Shown here: piece by piece, positions 16,927 to 26,333 of the stretch
Layout of the letters: every line of letters starts with the position of its first letter
Numbering within the stretch: position 1 is the first letter of the stretch
Source: Actinomycetota bacterium
Lineage (GTDB): Bacteria; Actinomycetota; Actinomycetes; S36-B12; UBA5976
Reading direction: 5' to 3'
DNA length: 53,293 nucleotides
Assembly: GCA_026392515.1 (NCBI GenBank)
Contig: JAPLBY010000017.1
Location: 1 to 53,293 of the forward strand
Notes under the pieces: generated by a model
Told to the model about the DNA's origin: nothing
Seen by the model: the letters and a program-made list of their open reading frames with translations, nothing else
Database searches by the model: none
Translations under genes and position numbers: made by a program

Positions 16927-17697
16927 TTATTTATCCTTAATAAAAATTGCTTTTAACTTTGATGCCTTTATAGAGTCTATTGCCAATTCATCGAAATCTC
17001 GGCTTTTGCCAAAGGCAAAGAAGTACCAACTCAGGTAGTGAGGAATCCACTTGGTGAGTTTAAAGTTAGATTCACCTGAATTCCTTTCGAGCCAAATCGT
17101 TGGCAATTCTGCAATCGGTAGCCGCAACCTTCTTGCTTTCGCCACCATTTCTATGCCCAATTCAAACCCGTGCTTGCTCGAAATACCGGCTTGTCGAACA
17201 AATTTGGTGTTGTATGCCTTAAATGAATTTGTAGCATCATGAGTACCTACACGGGCTAGGAAATAAAGTGACCGTCCCGCCAGCTTTGAAAAGCTTGATT
17301 TTATCCCTTTGGCACCGACTTGCTGCCCACCTGACATATATCGCGATGCTGCGGCTACAACTACTCCTCTTTCAATCAGTCTCACGAGTGGATCAATCAA
17401 CTGTGGGTCATCTGATCCATCTGCCATCGTGACTACTACAGTGCCTGAATTACACACTTCAATTCCGTGCTTGATTGCGTTAGCCGGACCGCGACCTAAG
17501 CGGTTTATTTCTAACTTGAAACGACCATCATTTTTGTTTTGTAACTTCACCGCGGCGCAGGTGGAGTCGTTTTCGTCATCCACGACTACGATGCATTCAA
17601 ACTCAGATTTTACGGACTCTGCAATTCGATCGAGTGCTAGAAAAATCGAATCCCCTTCATTGTATGCGGGGATTACAATCGAAACTCGCGGTGCCAT
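16927..17697 (-). CDS. GT2 glycosyltransferase (DPM1-like)
   Basis: The 256-residue enzyme has a GT-A fold: SIVIPAYNEGDSI at the N-terminus, VVVDDEND, then MADGSDDPQLIDP in place of the usual DxD. It resembles dolichol-phosphate mannosyltransferase-like enzymes and has no clear C-terminal membrane helices, so it is probably cytoplasmic or peripheral. It would transfer a sugar to a lipid carrier or growing glycan. Packed between the UDP-sugar dehydrogenase and the epimerase (2-3 bp gaps). Confidence 0.85.
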   Translation of the reverse strand: MAPRVSIVIPAYNEGDSIFLALDRIAESVKSEFECIVVVDDENDSTCAAVKLQNKNDGRFKLEINRLGRGPANAIKHGIEVCNSGTVVVTMADGSDDPQLIDPLVRLIERGVVVAAASRYMSGGQQVGAKGIKSSFSKLAGRSLYFLARVGTHDATNSFKAYNTKFVRQAGISSKHGFELGIEMVAKARRLRLPIAELPTIWLERNSGESNFKLTKWIPHYLSWYFFAFGKSRDFDELAIDSIKASKLKAIFIKDK

Positions 17698-17699
17698 TC

Positions 17700-18890
17700 T
17701 TAAATCAAGACTCCATTACCGGACATATTCCATAAGTCAAAAACTGGCACTTTAAATTCTAAGTTTTTGTATACATCGTGTGGCGTGCCAATCACGATAA
17801 CATCTGCTCGAGCCTGAATCTCTTCTATGGAGACTAGTCGGGCATCATTAACATACGGGTCACTGCACAAAACTTCTTCGCCTCGGAACATTAGAATCTT
17901 ACGCAACTTGTAGCTTAGAGAAGATCGTTCATCATCTATATTCGCCTTAAAGGCCATGCCAAGTATTCCAATCGTCTTGCCTTCCAAGCTAAACTTCTTC
18001 TCAATTTGTTCAACGACGTAAAGCGGTAAGCCTTCATTTACCAGCATTGCTGCATGGCCAAGAGCGAAAGTATTGTTGCTAAATGCACCAAGTTGCATGG
18101 TGTCTTTGAACAGGCATGGGCCAGCTGAAAACCCAGCAGAAGGCATATCACTAGCTCTTGGATAGTCAGTACTTATCGCATGTCTTACTTTCTCAAAGTC
18201 AACGCCAAAATCATTTGCCATCATGAAAAATTGATTTACAGTCGCGAACTTTATATATCTCCATACATTTGTAAAGAGCTTTGCAAGCTCCGCTTCTTCA
18301 GGAGTGGAGCGAATCAAGGAAGATGCAGTTCCTTGAAAGAGTTTTGAAGCAGAATCGAAAACTTCGTCGCTTCGTGCCCCGATTATTTGCGGGAGACTGT
18401 AGAGCTCTTCCATCGCCTTGCCTTCAGCTATTCGCTCAGGGCAAAAAGCCACACTCAGTCCAGGTACGTTTTCATTGAACCATCTCTCCACGCGACGAGT
18501 AACGCCTGGATATACCGTGGAGCGTAAAACAATTAGTTGATCTTGAACAAAATATTCTCGCAAATCTTGAAGTACATGAATGATTGCCTCTGGGTCTGGA
18601 TTTAAATGCTCATCAACAGGTGTGCCGACAACAACTACAACGTATTTCGCGGATGTAATTGCTGATGCATCCGAACTTGCGATAAAACGCTTATCGGCAA
18701 TTGCCGTTTTCAAAGCATCGGAGGCATCGATTTCGACAAAAGGAAGAATACCTTGATTCACTTGACTTATTTTTGATTCATCGATGTCCAATGCGACAAC
18801 GTTAAATCCCGTATTTGCCAAAACAATCGCAAGAGGCAAGCCAACGTGCCCGCAACCGCCGACAACAACAACATCTATATCCTCATGCAT
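17700..18890 (-). CDS. UDP-sugar 6-dehydrogenase (WecC/WbpA type)
   Basis: A 396-residue nucleotide-sugar dehydrogenase that oxidises a UDP-hexose at C6 to a uronic acid. The NAD loop is VVGGCGHVGLPLA (residues 10-22), the conserved Lys is in NVWRYIKFA (Lys214), and the catalytic cysteine is Cys259 in SAGFSAGPCLFKDT. GMAFKANIDDERSS opens the UDP-binding domain. The motif pattern is closest to UDP-ManNAc or UDP-GlcNAc dehydrogenases rather than UDP-glucose dehydrogenase, but the distinction is not certain. Its product would enter the surface glycan. Confidence 0.88.
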   Translation of the reverse strand: MHEDIDVVVVGGCGHVGLPLAIVLANTGFNVVALDIDESKISQVNQGILPFVEIDASDALKTAIADKRFIASSDASAITSAKYVVVVVGTPVDEHLNPDPEAIIHVLQDLREYFVQDQLIVLRSTVYPGVTRRVERWFNENVPGLSVAFCPERIAEGKAMEELYSLPQIIGARSDEVFDSASKLFQGTASSLIRSTPEEAELAKLFTNVWRYIKFATVNQFFMMANDFGVDFEKVRHAISTDYPRASDMPSAGFSAGPCLFKDTMQLGAFSNNTFALGHAAMLVNEGLPLYVVEQIEKKFSLEGKTIGILGMAFKANIDDERSSLSYKLRKILMFRGEEVLCSDPYVNDARLVSIEEIQARADVIVIGTPHDVYKNLEFKVPVFDLWNMSGNGVLI

Positions 18891-18931
18891 TTGGGACCTG
18901 TCCTAATAGTTTGCAAATATTGTTAACGAAT

Positions 18932-20443
18932 CTAGCACCAACTATAAATGTGGTTGCTTATCTGCGTAGCTTCAGGAAAAAGGCTCAGAATCTCATTCAA
19001 GTGATCCTCTGAGGTAGATTCACCTCTTGCTAACGAGCAGTACAAGCTTGGATCCTGCATAGATAAAGACTTTAGTTCATTGTCATACATTCCTGCACTA
19101 TCGTCAAACATATATCCATAACGATTTGCCTCATATAGGACAGTCGGGTCATTTGAATAACCTGTTACAACTATTAAAGTACCAGGTTGGGTGTTTTTAG
19201 AAATCTCGTCCGAAAAAGAAGAATTACTATCCATTGGATTTCTAATTTTTTGCCAGTAACTGTTTCCGAAGCCTGGCTCAGTAGCACTTAGTAGAAGCGC
19301 GGCTAATGGAATGCAGGTAAGCAACGTTCGAGACTGCACTTTGTTCAAATTTACTTTTTCAATTAGTGCTGAGATTCCAAAAGTCGCTACTATCACAAGT
19401 AGTGGGACTGCAGGAATTTGATAGTAGCTATGAACTATATTCAAATTGATAAAGATCCCCCATGAAACTGTGATTCCAAATATAGAAGCAAGGGATAGTC
19501 TCCAATATTTTGAGCTTAAAGTTGCCACCAACAAAATGAGAACCATTATTTCAGAAGTTCCAATCGCTTGAAACGTTCGAGCGAATATCTCGATAAGAGA
19601 TAATGGAGCGGCAAGATACTGTTCAGTTGTTCCAAAAAACCAGTACCGCATAGAACTAGTTGGATACCATATAATTCTCGGATCATTTTCGCTGATTCCA
19701 GACATAGAGAATGCTGACCACAAAAATGTAACTGGCACTATCGCAAGCGTGAGAAAAATAGATTTCAGTACTGGAAATTTTCTAATTCTTATTGCTTCAA
19801 ATAGAAAAATTGTTCCCGCGTACATAATCGCAACATTGGGTTTGACAAGCGCAGCCAACATTAAAAACAAAAATTCAAAAAACAGCCAAAACTTAGCGGT
19901 TTCTCTATTTAGGAAGATATAAAGACAAGCGACAGCGAACAACGTTGCCAGGGAATCGATCAACCCCGTACTACCCCACCAAAGACTAAATGGTGAAAAA
20001 AGATATAGTGCAACAGCTAGAAGTCCATAGATTTCTCCAGCGCTTTTAGCAACAATTCGACCAATTAAAAGGCCTATTAGGACGGAGCAAATGAAACCAA
20101 GTATCTTCACGCCATGATCGGCTGACATATTAAATAATTGACAAATGTAATACGAGATCCATTGAAATAGTGGAAATTCCAGTAACCATACCTGTGAACT
20201 ACCCCGTACAGGTACTACAGGCTTAAACGCGTCGAATCCATTTTCAAGCCAGAACTTTACGGGCCAAGCAGTTTGACTTTGCCGAAATTCGTAATCTCCA
20301 TATATCGAAGCCTTTATGGTCAAGGTGCGGAAATATCCTGAGACTAAAATAACGGTGGATGCCCCAATAATCCAGGGAAAAACATTATTTAATCTTTGTT
20401 TGGATTGTTTTGCTACCACTATCGTCCTCCCAGATATAAACAT
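18932..20443 (-). CDS. Polytopic membrane glycosyltransferase (GT39/ArnT-like)
   Basis: The 503-residue protein has about ten hydrophobic segments and, after the first one, an extracytoplasmic loop with YGDYEFRQSQTA. This acidic/Arg pattern is typical of GT-C enzymes that use polyprenyl-phosphate sugars outside the membrane. The C-terminal 100 residues form a soluble tail. It sits right after rfbC in the minus-strand operon and is noticeably AT-rich. Acceptor is unknown; a protein or glycan is possible. Confidence 0.7.
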   Translation of the reverse strand: MFISGRTIVVAKQSKQRLNNVFPWIIGASTVILVSGYFRTLTIKASIYGDYEFRQSQTAWPVKFWLENGFDAFKPVVPVRGSSQVWLLEFPLFQWISYYICQLFNMSADHGVKILGFICSVLIGLLIGRIVAKSAGEIYGLLAVALYLFSPFSLWWGSTGLIDSLATLFAVACLYIFLNRETAKFWLFFEFLFLMLAALVKPNVAIMYAGTIFLFEAIRIRKFPVLKSIFLTLAIVPVTFLWSAFSMSGISENDPRIIWYPTSSMRYWFFGTTEQYLAAPLSLIEIFARTFQAIGTSEIMVLILLVATLSSKYWRLSLASIFGITVSWGIFINLNIVHSYYQIPAVPLLVIVATFGISALIEKVNLNKVQSRTLLTCIPLAALLLSATEPGFGNSYWQKIRNPMDSNSSFSDEISKNTQPGTLIVVTGYSNDPTVLYEANRYGYMFDDSAGMYDNELKSLSMQDPSLYCSLARGESTSEDHLNEILSLFPEATQISNHIYSWC

Positions 20444-20451
20444 TTACGCGG

Positions 20452-21027
20452 TTATTCAACATAGGTATTTGGTGCTCCAAACATTGGAGCACCAGCATCC
20501 TTAGCTGCCAAAATGGGTTCAATATCTGCTGGCCAGTCAATTCCAAGCTGAATATCTAGTGGATTTATCTCGTATTCGTTAGAAGGGTTGTATCGCTGAT
20601 CACATAGGTAAACCACGGTCGTAAAGTCATCAAGAGCCATGAAAGCGTGGCCAACTCCGTTTGGAATTGACATAACTTTGTGATTTTCTGCACTCAAGAT
20701 TTCAGAATTCCATTTTCCAAATGTTGGAGAACTTTTCCGCAGATCAACTACAACATCCATTACTCTTCCGGTTAGACATGCCACATATTTACGTTGGCCC
20801 GGCGGAACGGCGGCAAAATGTATACCTCGCAATGTTCCCTTGGCCGACACAGAGCAATTAGCCTGAGCTAGATTGAAATCGTTTCCAGCCGCTTCTCGAA
20901 AAGTTGAATCTTGGAACCATTCGAAAAAGTAACCTCGATCGTCAGCAAAGACCTTGGGTGTGTATACCCAGGCGCCCGGAATATCAAGATGTTCAACAGT
21001 CACAGTTTCTACGGTACAGGAAGTCAT
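20452..21027 (-). CDS. rfbC: dTDP-4-dehydrorhamnose 3,5-epimerase
   Basis: RfbC/RmlC is a cupin of 191 residues that epimerises dTDP-4-keto-6-deoxyglucose on the way to dTDP-rhamnose. Visible are KVFADDRGYFFEWF, the catalytic His in GTLRGIHFA and DVVVDLRKSSPTFG, and the Tyr-containing VVYLCDQRYNPSNE. It heads a six-gene minus-strand operon ending with the methyltransferase, and its start is only 19 bp from a divergent GT2 gene. It is separated from rfbA, rfbB and rfbD by about 3.4 kb. Confidence 0.95.
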   Translation of the reverse strand: MTSCTVETVTVEHLDIPGAWVYTPKVFADDRGYFFEWFQDSTFREAAGNDFNLAQANCSVSAKGTLRGIHFAAVPPGQRKYVACLTGRVMDVVVDLRKSSPTFGKWNSEILSAENHKVMSIPNGVGHAFMALDDFTTVVYLCDQRYNPSNEYEINPLDIQLGIDWPADIEPILAAKDAGAPMFGAPNTYVE

Positions 21028-21034
21028 GCATTAG

Positions 21035-21040
21035 TAGTCT
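21035..21040 (+). promoter_or_regulatory. -10 element of the GT2 gene at 21047 (leaderless)
   Basis: TAGTCT, then 6 nt, then the GTG start. The same 19-bp gap must also hold the start signals of divergent rfbC. Confidence 0.5.
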
Positions 21041-21046
21041 TATAGC

Positions 21047-22123
21047 GTGACCGCGTCAGTAACAATAATTCTCCCAGTATTCAATTCAGAGAAAACTTTG
21101 CCAGAAACGCTCGACTCAATCAGATTTGAGATCCAAAACTCACCTGAAATTGAATGGCTTGTCATCGCGGTTGATGATGGTTCAACGGATGATTCAACCA
21201 CCGTACTTGAGCAGTGGAAATCTCGATTGCCTTTGAGATTCGAGAAGATTAAACACACAGGCAGCCCTGCTCGGCCCCGCAACCTTGGGATAGATCTTGC
21301 CGAGTCTAAATATGTGTTCTTCTTGGACGCCGATGACAAATTGATCCCAGGTGGACTTACAAAAGCAATAGAGCTAGCAGAAGAATGTGAATCGGACGTC
21401 GTGCTGCCACGACTTGTAAGTCTTGATGGCCGCGGTGTGCCAAGAGGTATGTTTTCCAGGACCAAACGTGAAGTATCGATTTCTAATTCGAGAATTTACT
21501 GGGCACTTAACCCAATGAAATTGATAAGGCGCTCACTTTTGGATGACCAGAACATCCGCTTTGATGCAGCTCTGCGAAGAGACGAAGATCAACCTTTTGC
21601 ATTTAAGGCATACCTAGCTGCAAAAAAGATTTCAATTCTTGCCGATCCTCCAGTTGTTGGAGTTAGATACTCTCCAAGTGGAAACAACTTAACATTGCGG
21701 GACTATGCCCCATCGGACTTGTTTCAGTACCTAAATACTATGTCTGAGATTATGGACTCCGCCAACTTGAGCGAAGAAATAAAGCGGTTTCTCTTAATTC
21801 GAAATTGGGAAATCGAGATATCTCGTGAATTCATTTGGAAACGACTTGCCGTACTTGATGAGAGTCTTTGGCGAGCGAGCCTAGAAAAACTAAATGAGTT
21901 CAGCCGATCTCATCTGGTTCCAAACATGCTGCCCCGAACTTCGATTCGCTGGCGAGGAATTACTGGATTGATTGGTTCTGAGAAATATTTGCAACTTGAA
22001 TCATTGCTGAAGGCCCGTCGCCAATACTTGACTTCAAAAAATCCAGCCTTGAAGGCCTTGGGGGCTTGCCGAGCTAATTGGATCCGTCTATTGGCAACAG
22101 TTAGGTTGCCCAAAAAATTTTAA
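21047..22123 (+). CDS. GT2 glycosyltransferase with C-terminal extension
   Basis: The 358-residue enzyme begins with TIILPVFNSEKTLPETL, followed by VDDGSTDDST and the metal-binding FFLDADDKL (D-x-D) near residue 90. A GT2 domain of about 220 residues precedes a helical C-terminal part of unknown function that ends in basic residues. The GTG start is backed by a -10 six bases upstream. It converges on the TagF-like gene with a four-base overlap of the two stop ends. Confidence 0.85.
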   Translation: MTASVTIILPVFNSEKTLPETLDSIRFEIQNSPEIEWLVIAVDDGSTDDSTTVLEQWKSRLPLRFEKIKHTGSPARPRNLGIDLAESKYVFFLDADDKLIPGGLTKAIELAEECESDVVLPRLVSLDGRGVPRGMFSRTKREVSISNSRIYWALNPMKLIRRSLLDDQNIRFDAALRRDEDQPFAFKAYLAAKKISILADPPVVGVRYSPSGNNLTLRDYAPSDLFQYLNTMSEIMDSANLSEEIKRFLLIRNWEIEISREFIWKRLAVLDESLWRASLEKLNEFSRSHLVPNMLPRTSIRWRGITGLIGSEKYLQLESLLKARRQYLTSKNPALKALGACRANWIRLLATVRLPKKF

Positions 22124-23334
22124 GAGTTCGAATCGAGCGCAGCGAGTACAGCGTCTCTTGTGTTTACCCCTGGAAGTGCACCAAGACTGGAAACTATCTC
22201 TTCTAGATATTTTTTTCTAGTTTCAGCAAAGGGGTCTGATTCAATTGCGCGGCGCACCTGAAGTTCTAGCTCTGAATTTGTTCGGGCAACGTACGCAATC
22301 TTCATTTGATCTTCATCAACAATTGCTGGGCAAAATGATTGATAGTTTTCAAAGTCAATCAAGACTGAAACCGTAGGTATCCCACACATTAAAGCGTCAT
22401 GTGCAATTCCACTGAAATCAGTTACCACGGCGCTGTAATTTCTCAGCGTAGAAGTTGGTGCGCCATTTACTAACAAATGAATCCCGCTGAGTTTTTTCAG
22501 TTGCCTTGTAACTCTTGGCTTAGCCCCAGGATGCAGCGCAACATCAAATTCCCACCCGAACTTAGCTGTGGACGCAACTAAATTCTTAATCCAGTCAACT
22601 AACGTATCTTCACCATCGGCAGACTCCGAATAAGTTGGCGCAAGTAAGATCTTGACTTTGCTTGGCTTTGACCAGATTCCGGAATTTAGCTCACTAACTA
22701 ATCGATACTCCACATCATGAATCGATTCGGATGCAAGCATGCTGCGAGTTCGGCGATATTCGGCTTGCTTTGGTTCATTAACTAATTGATCAAAGCCAAC
22801 GCTGCTCGTCGCAACAGCCGAGAAGTGCCAAAACGTTTCAGCAGTGTTCAATCGCTCTAGCCCAAACACTTTTCCAACTGGTCCTGTCGCTCCATGCCAA
22901 AGCTGGATCTTATGTGAACCTTCCAACAATGACCGCTGCAACAACTGATCTTGGGTGCGCCACCAATTGTGAGTGTCATAGACGCTAACTTTTGCTCTGA
23001 TTAGCTTGTCCCAAAGTGCTGCAGAATTCTCGCTCGCTCTAGAGCTAAAGAGATGCGCAGATATTCCGCGATCAGATGCCCACTTAAGGCCGGAGTCATT
23101 GTAGGCAAGGAAAAGTAATTCTTCTTCATCTAATGTTTTGTTTAAATCTTCAGCTAGCGCTCTGGCGTTTCCATAGGCTAAATCAGAGTCAACTACGACA
23201 ACTCTTCGATCCTTTGGAATCACTCTCGATGCCTCAGCAAGGAGCCTAGCTTCATTAGGATTCGAAGAGGAACGAGTGAACCGATCAAATAAAACCATAG
23301 AAATCTTGCGGATTTCCATAGTTAGAGCACTCAT
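22120..23334 (-). CDS. CDP-glycerol glycerophosphotransferase family protein (TagF/TagB-like)
   Basis: The 404-residue protein has the hallmarks of the CDP-glycerol:poly(glycerophosphate) transferase family: IQLWHGATGPVGK (about residues 143-155), ILLAPTYSES and TDFSGIAHDALMCGIPTV (the S/T-D-x-S-x-x-x-x-D motif). Such enzymes add glycerol- or ribitol-phosphate to wall or capsule polymers using CDP-polyols. No CDP-glycerol cytidylyltransferase is seen in this window, so the donor is open. Last gene of the rfbB-rfbD operon. Confidence 0.78.
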   Translation of the reverse strand: MSALTMEIRKISMVLFDRFTRSSSNPNEARLLAEASRVIPKDRRVVVVDSDLAYGNARALAEDLNKTLDEEELLFLAYNDSGLKWASDRGISAHLFSSRASENSAALWDKLIRAKVSVYDTHNWWRTQDQLLQRSLLEGSHKIQLWHGATGPVGKVFGLERLNTAETFWHFSAVATSSVGFDQLVNEPKQAEYRRTRSMLASESIHDVEYRLVSELNSGIWSKPSKVKILLAPTYSESADGEDTLVDWIKNLVASTAKFGWEFDVALHPGAKPRVTRQLKKLSGIHLLVNGAPTSTLRNYSAVVTDFSGIAHDALMCGIPTVSVLIDFENYQSFCPAIVDEDQMKIAYVARTNSELELQVRRAIESDPFAETRKKYLEEIVSSLGALPGVNTRDAVLAALDSNS

Positions 23335-23382
23335 ACCTCAAGTCAATCACGTTATGCATCTAAATTGCGAGTTCGGAACTAG

Positions 23383-24435
23383 TTAGTTGGACATTAACTC
23401 ATTTACTGCTCGTACGAGTTCTCTAGCCCTTGCTTCAAAAGAATTTTCAGCCCCTATCTGCAAGGCGCGATTCTCAATCGTTTTGTCATCACCGAACAGA
23501 GCAAGGCCGCTTTCCGAGCAGAGAGCCCTCAATTCTTCAGGGGACGCGTAAACCTGAACGGCCCCATTAAAAACCTCATGAATGCCATCCACATCATCAC
23601 TAACAACTCGCGCTCCTGCAGCTGCGGCATCAAATAATCGGTTGGACAAGAATCCGCGTTTTGCCATATCCGGCCGATGATCATTCAAAACAAATGTTGA
23701 TGACCGGTAGACGCCTGGCAACTCCTCATTAGAAACGAATGTGCCTGCGATCCAACTTGGATCAACTAATCGTTCCCAACCTTTGCCGTAAATTCTCGGT
23801 TGGATTCTTGCCTTCTTGCTGTCCGCGATAACTTTCCTAAGTTTGCTACGGGCATTTCCGACAAAAATTATTCCAGGGGCAGTGTCCGGAGATGAAACAT
23901 TCGGGTTGAATCTTTTTGGATCAGTGCACTGCAATAGTGGTCGTATCTCAACTCCTGTATCATTCGTTTTTTGCTCAGCCCATACATTGCTAGCCGCAAA
24001 GACTAAATCGAAAGATTCAAGTTCATCTTTTGTTATTAGCTCAGGTGTACTGATGATCCAAAGCACATTTATGCAGCCTGGTTTTGGATTTACTCGCTCA
24101 AGACCCCTAATTACTAGCGACACATCTTCATCGCCGTCATTGAGCCAAAGCAGGTTTCGCTTTTGAATCTCTACTTCATTTCCTAGATTGCTGATTGACA
24201 ACGCCAGATCGCGAGCGAAATACAGGTCTCCCCAGTGCTCTCCTGCGGGTCCAGACGGAACCGGAATTCGAATTGACCACTTCTTGGACTTATCGATTCT
24301 GGTTTTTGGCTGAAACGCTTCTACGGGATCCGTTTGGATTTCTCTTTTGCGAATTCGATTCAATCGGGAGTACATAAAGTTGCCAACAAAGGGGGTTCCC
24401 CACAAAAATCTGACGATTGGGCTAGGTAGCCACAT
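23383..24435 (-). CDS. CgeB-like GT4-type glycosyltransferase
   Basis: A 350-residue glycosyltransferase of the GT-B type. The C-terminal half has GIIFVGNARSKLR, RIYGKGWERL and FVLNDHRPDMAKRGFLSNRLFDAAAAGARVV, a pattern typical of the CgeB/Glyco_trans_1_2 group. Its ATG overlaps the rfbD stop in TAATG, so translation is coupled to rhamnose synthesis. It may be a rhamnosyltransferase, an inference from location only. Confidence 0.75.
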   Translation of the reverse strand: MWLPSPIVRFLWGTPFVGNFMYSRLNRIRKREIQTDPVEAFQPKTRIDKSKKWSIRIPVPSGPAGEHWGDLYFARDLALSISNLGNEVEIQKRNLLWLNDGDEDVSLVIRGLERVNPKPGCINVLWIISTPELITKDELESFDLVFAASNVWAEQKTNDTGVEIRPLLQCTDPKRFNPNVSSPDTAPGIIFVGNARSKLRKVIADSKKARIQPRIYGKGWERLVDPSWIAGTFVSNEELPGVYRSSTFVLNDHRPDMAKRGFLSNRLFDAAAAGARVVSDDVDGIHEVFNGAVQVYASPEELRALCSESGLALFGDDKTIENRALQIGAENSFEARARELVRAVNELMSN

Positions 24436-25280
24436 TAGTTGAATGCCCCGGTCTCAAAAGCATCAATAAGCGCCTGATCCCAGTTGCGAATCGGGGTCAT
24501 CCCTATCGCTTTCCATTTGCCATGACCTAAAACCGAATATGCAGGGCGAGGAGCAGGGCGGGGAAACGCCTCCGTTGTTGTTGGCAGCACTCTATTTGGA
24601 TCTGCCTCGATTAACTCGTAAATTCTCTGGGTCAAACCAAACCAAGAAGTTTGGCCACTTGAAGTTCCGTGATATGTGCCTGATGGAACCTCACGATCCA
24701 CCATTTCGATAATTTGTGAAACTAGATCTTTAGTCCATGTCGGCTGACCAATCTGATCATCAACAACGGAAATTGTGTCTTTAGTTTTTTCGAGATTAAG
24801 CATGGTCTTAATGAAGTTTGGTCCGTGTTCTCCATAAAGCCACGCGGTACGAACAATGTAGTGATCTAGTGGCAAGATTTCTCGAATCGCGATCTCTCCA
24901 GCTAACTTGGTGCGACCGTAGGCAGATTTTGGACCAACTAAAGCGTCTTCGGAATATGGTGAAGTCGCATCCCCACCAAACACATAGTCGGTTGAAATGT
25001 GAACAAACTTTGCGCTAATTTCTTTGCACACAACTGCAACATTCTTTGGTCCATCACCATTAATTGCTAGGGCTGCAGGTTCCTTCTCTTCCGCATCATC
25101 AACAGCAGTCCAAGCTGCACAGTTAATTACGACATCAAAACCAGTGAGCACAGATTTAACGGAATTCAAGTCAGTTATATCGAATTCTGCTCGATCAAAA
25201 CCAGTTACATCTCTTTCTGCAAGTGACGACATAAAATCTTGACCCAGCATTCCTGCGTGACCGAGTACTGCCCACTTCAT
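24435..25280 (-). CDS. rfbD: dTDP-4-dehydrorhamnose reductase
   Basis: RfbD/RmlD reduces dTDP-4-keto-rhamnose to dTDP-L-rhamnose with NAD(P)H. The 281-residue SDR shows VLGHAGMLGQDF near the N-terminus, NCAAWTAVDDAE, STDYVFGG, the catalytic YGRTKLAGE and VRTAWLYGE. It lies 13 bp after rfbB in the same operon. Confidence 0.94.
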   Translation of the reverse strand: MKWAVLGHAGMLGQDFMSSLAERDVTGFDRAEFDITDLNSVKSVLTGFDVVINCAAWTAVDDAEEKEPAALAINGDGPKNVAVVCKEISAKFVHISTDYVFGGDATSPYSEDALVGPKSAYGRTKLAGEIAIREILPLDHYIVRTAWLYGEHGPNFIKTMLNLEKTKDTISVVDDQIGQPTWTKDLVSQIIEMVDREVPSGTYHGTSSGQTSWFGLTQRIYELIEADPNRVLPTTTEAFPRPAPRPAYSVLGHGKWKAIGMTPIRNWDQALIDAFETGAFN

Positions 25281-25293
25281 TTCAGTTAAATCC

Positions 25294-26277
25294 TTAAGCT
25301 GATGGGGCGTTTTTTAGTGGTTCCCACCAAGAACGATTGTCGCGGTACCACTGAACTGTTTCAGCTAATCCTTGTTTGAAGTCAACTTGTGGCGCGTAGC
25401 CAAGTTCATTAGAAATCTTGGTGATGTCAACGCTGTATCTAAGGTCGTGTCCCTTGCGGTCTTCAACCCGATCCACTCGATCCCAGTCAGCTCCACAGGC
25501 ATCCAGCAAAAGTCCAGTCAACTCTTTGTTTGTTAATTCTGTTCCGCCACCAATGTTATAAATTTCACCGGCGCGTCCACCTTCAAGAACCTTATGAATT
25601 CCGTTGCAGTGATCATCAACATGCAACCAATCCCGAACATTGTTGCCTTCACCATACAAAGGTACGTTCTTTCCATCGATCAAATTCGACACAAACAACG
25701 GAATTACTTTTTCGGGGAACTGATATGGGCCATAGTTATTTGAGCATCGGGTTGTAACAGCATTTAATTTGTGTGTTCGAGCATACGAGCGAACTAGTAG
25801 ATCACTGCTTGCTTTCGATGCTGAGTATGGTGAATTAGGAAGTAGTGGACATTCCTCGTTCCATGATCCTTCAGGAATTGAACCATAAACTTCATCAGTT
25901 GAAACGTGAACAAACTTGCCAAGGCCAGTAGTTCGTGCAGCTTCAAGCAAGGTATGTGTTCCAACCACGTTTGTCATGATGAATTCACGAGATCCACTAA
26001 TTGATCGATCGACGTGGGACTCGGCAGCGAAGTGCACTACGGCATCAGACTGGCCGACTAGATCATTAACCAGATCCGTATCGAGAATATCTCCGTGAAC
26101 AAATGAAAATTTGGGATTACTGCGAATCGGATCTAGGTTCGCCGGATTACCGGCATAAGTAAGGGAATCAAGAACGGTAACTTCATACTTTTCCGAGCCT
26201 GTGTAGGCGCCATTGAGAACCTGGCGTGCATAGTTTGAGCCGATAAATCCCGCTCCGCCGGTAACTAAAATCTTCAT
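25294..26277 (-). CDS. rfbB: dTDP-glucose 4,6-dehydratase
   Basis: RfbB/RmlB makes dTDP-4-keto-6-deoxyglucose from dTDP-glucose. The 327-residue SDR shows VTGGAGFIGSNY, FAAESHVDRSI, STDEVYGS (catalytic Asp-Glu), the YSASKASSD Tyr/Lys pair and TRCSNNYGPYQFPEK. Its ATG has AAAGG upstream, and a -10 TAGACT (26307-26302, minus) suggests a short leader. It is divergent from rfbA. Confidence 0.96.
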   Translation of the reverse strand: MKILVTGGAGFIGSNYARQVLNGAYTGSEKYEVTVLDSLTYAGNPANLDPIRSNPKFSFVHGDILDTDLVNDLVGQSDAVVHFAAESHVDRSISGSREFIMTNVVGTHTLLEAARTTGLGKFVHVSTDEVYGSIPEGSWNEECPLLPNSPYSASKASSDLLVRSYARTHKLNAVTTRCSNNYGPYQFPEKVIPLFVSNLIDGKNVPLYGEGNNVRDWLHVDDHCNGIHKVLEGGRAGEIYNIGGGTELTNKELTGLLLDACGADWDRVDRVEDRKGHDLRYSVDITKISNELGYAPQVDFKQGLAETVQWYRDNRSWWEPLKNAPSA

Positions 26278-26301
26278 TATTCGCCTTTCTAAGGTTTTCT
26301 A

Positions 26302-26326
26302 AGTCTATCTGAGCCTCCACTAGGCT
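26302..26326. promoter_or_regulatory. Divergent rfbB/rfbA promoter region
   Basis: Minus strand TAGACT (26307-26302) serves rfbB. Plus strand TAGGCT (26321-26326) is seven bases before the rfbA ATG at 26334, pointing to a leaderless rfbA mRNA. Confidence 0.45.
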
Positions 26327-26333
26327 TTGATTC

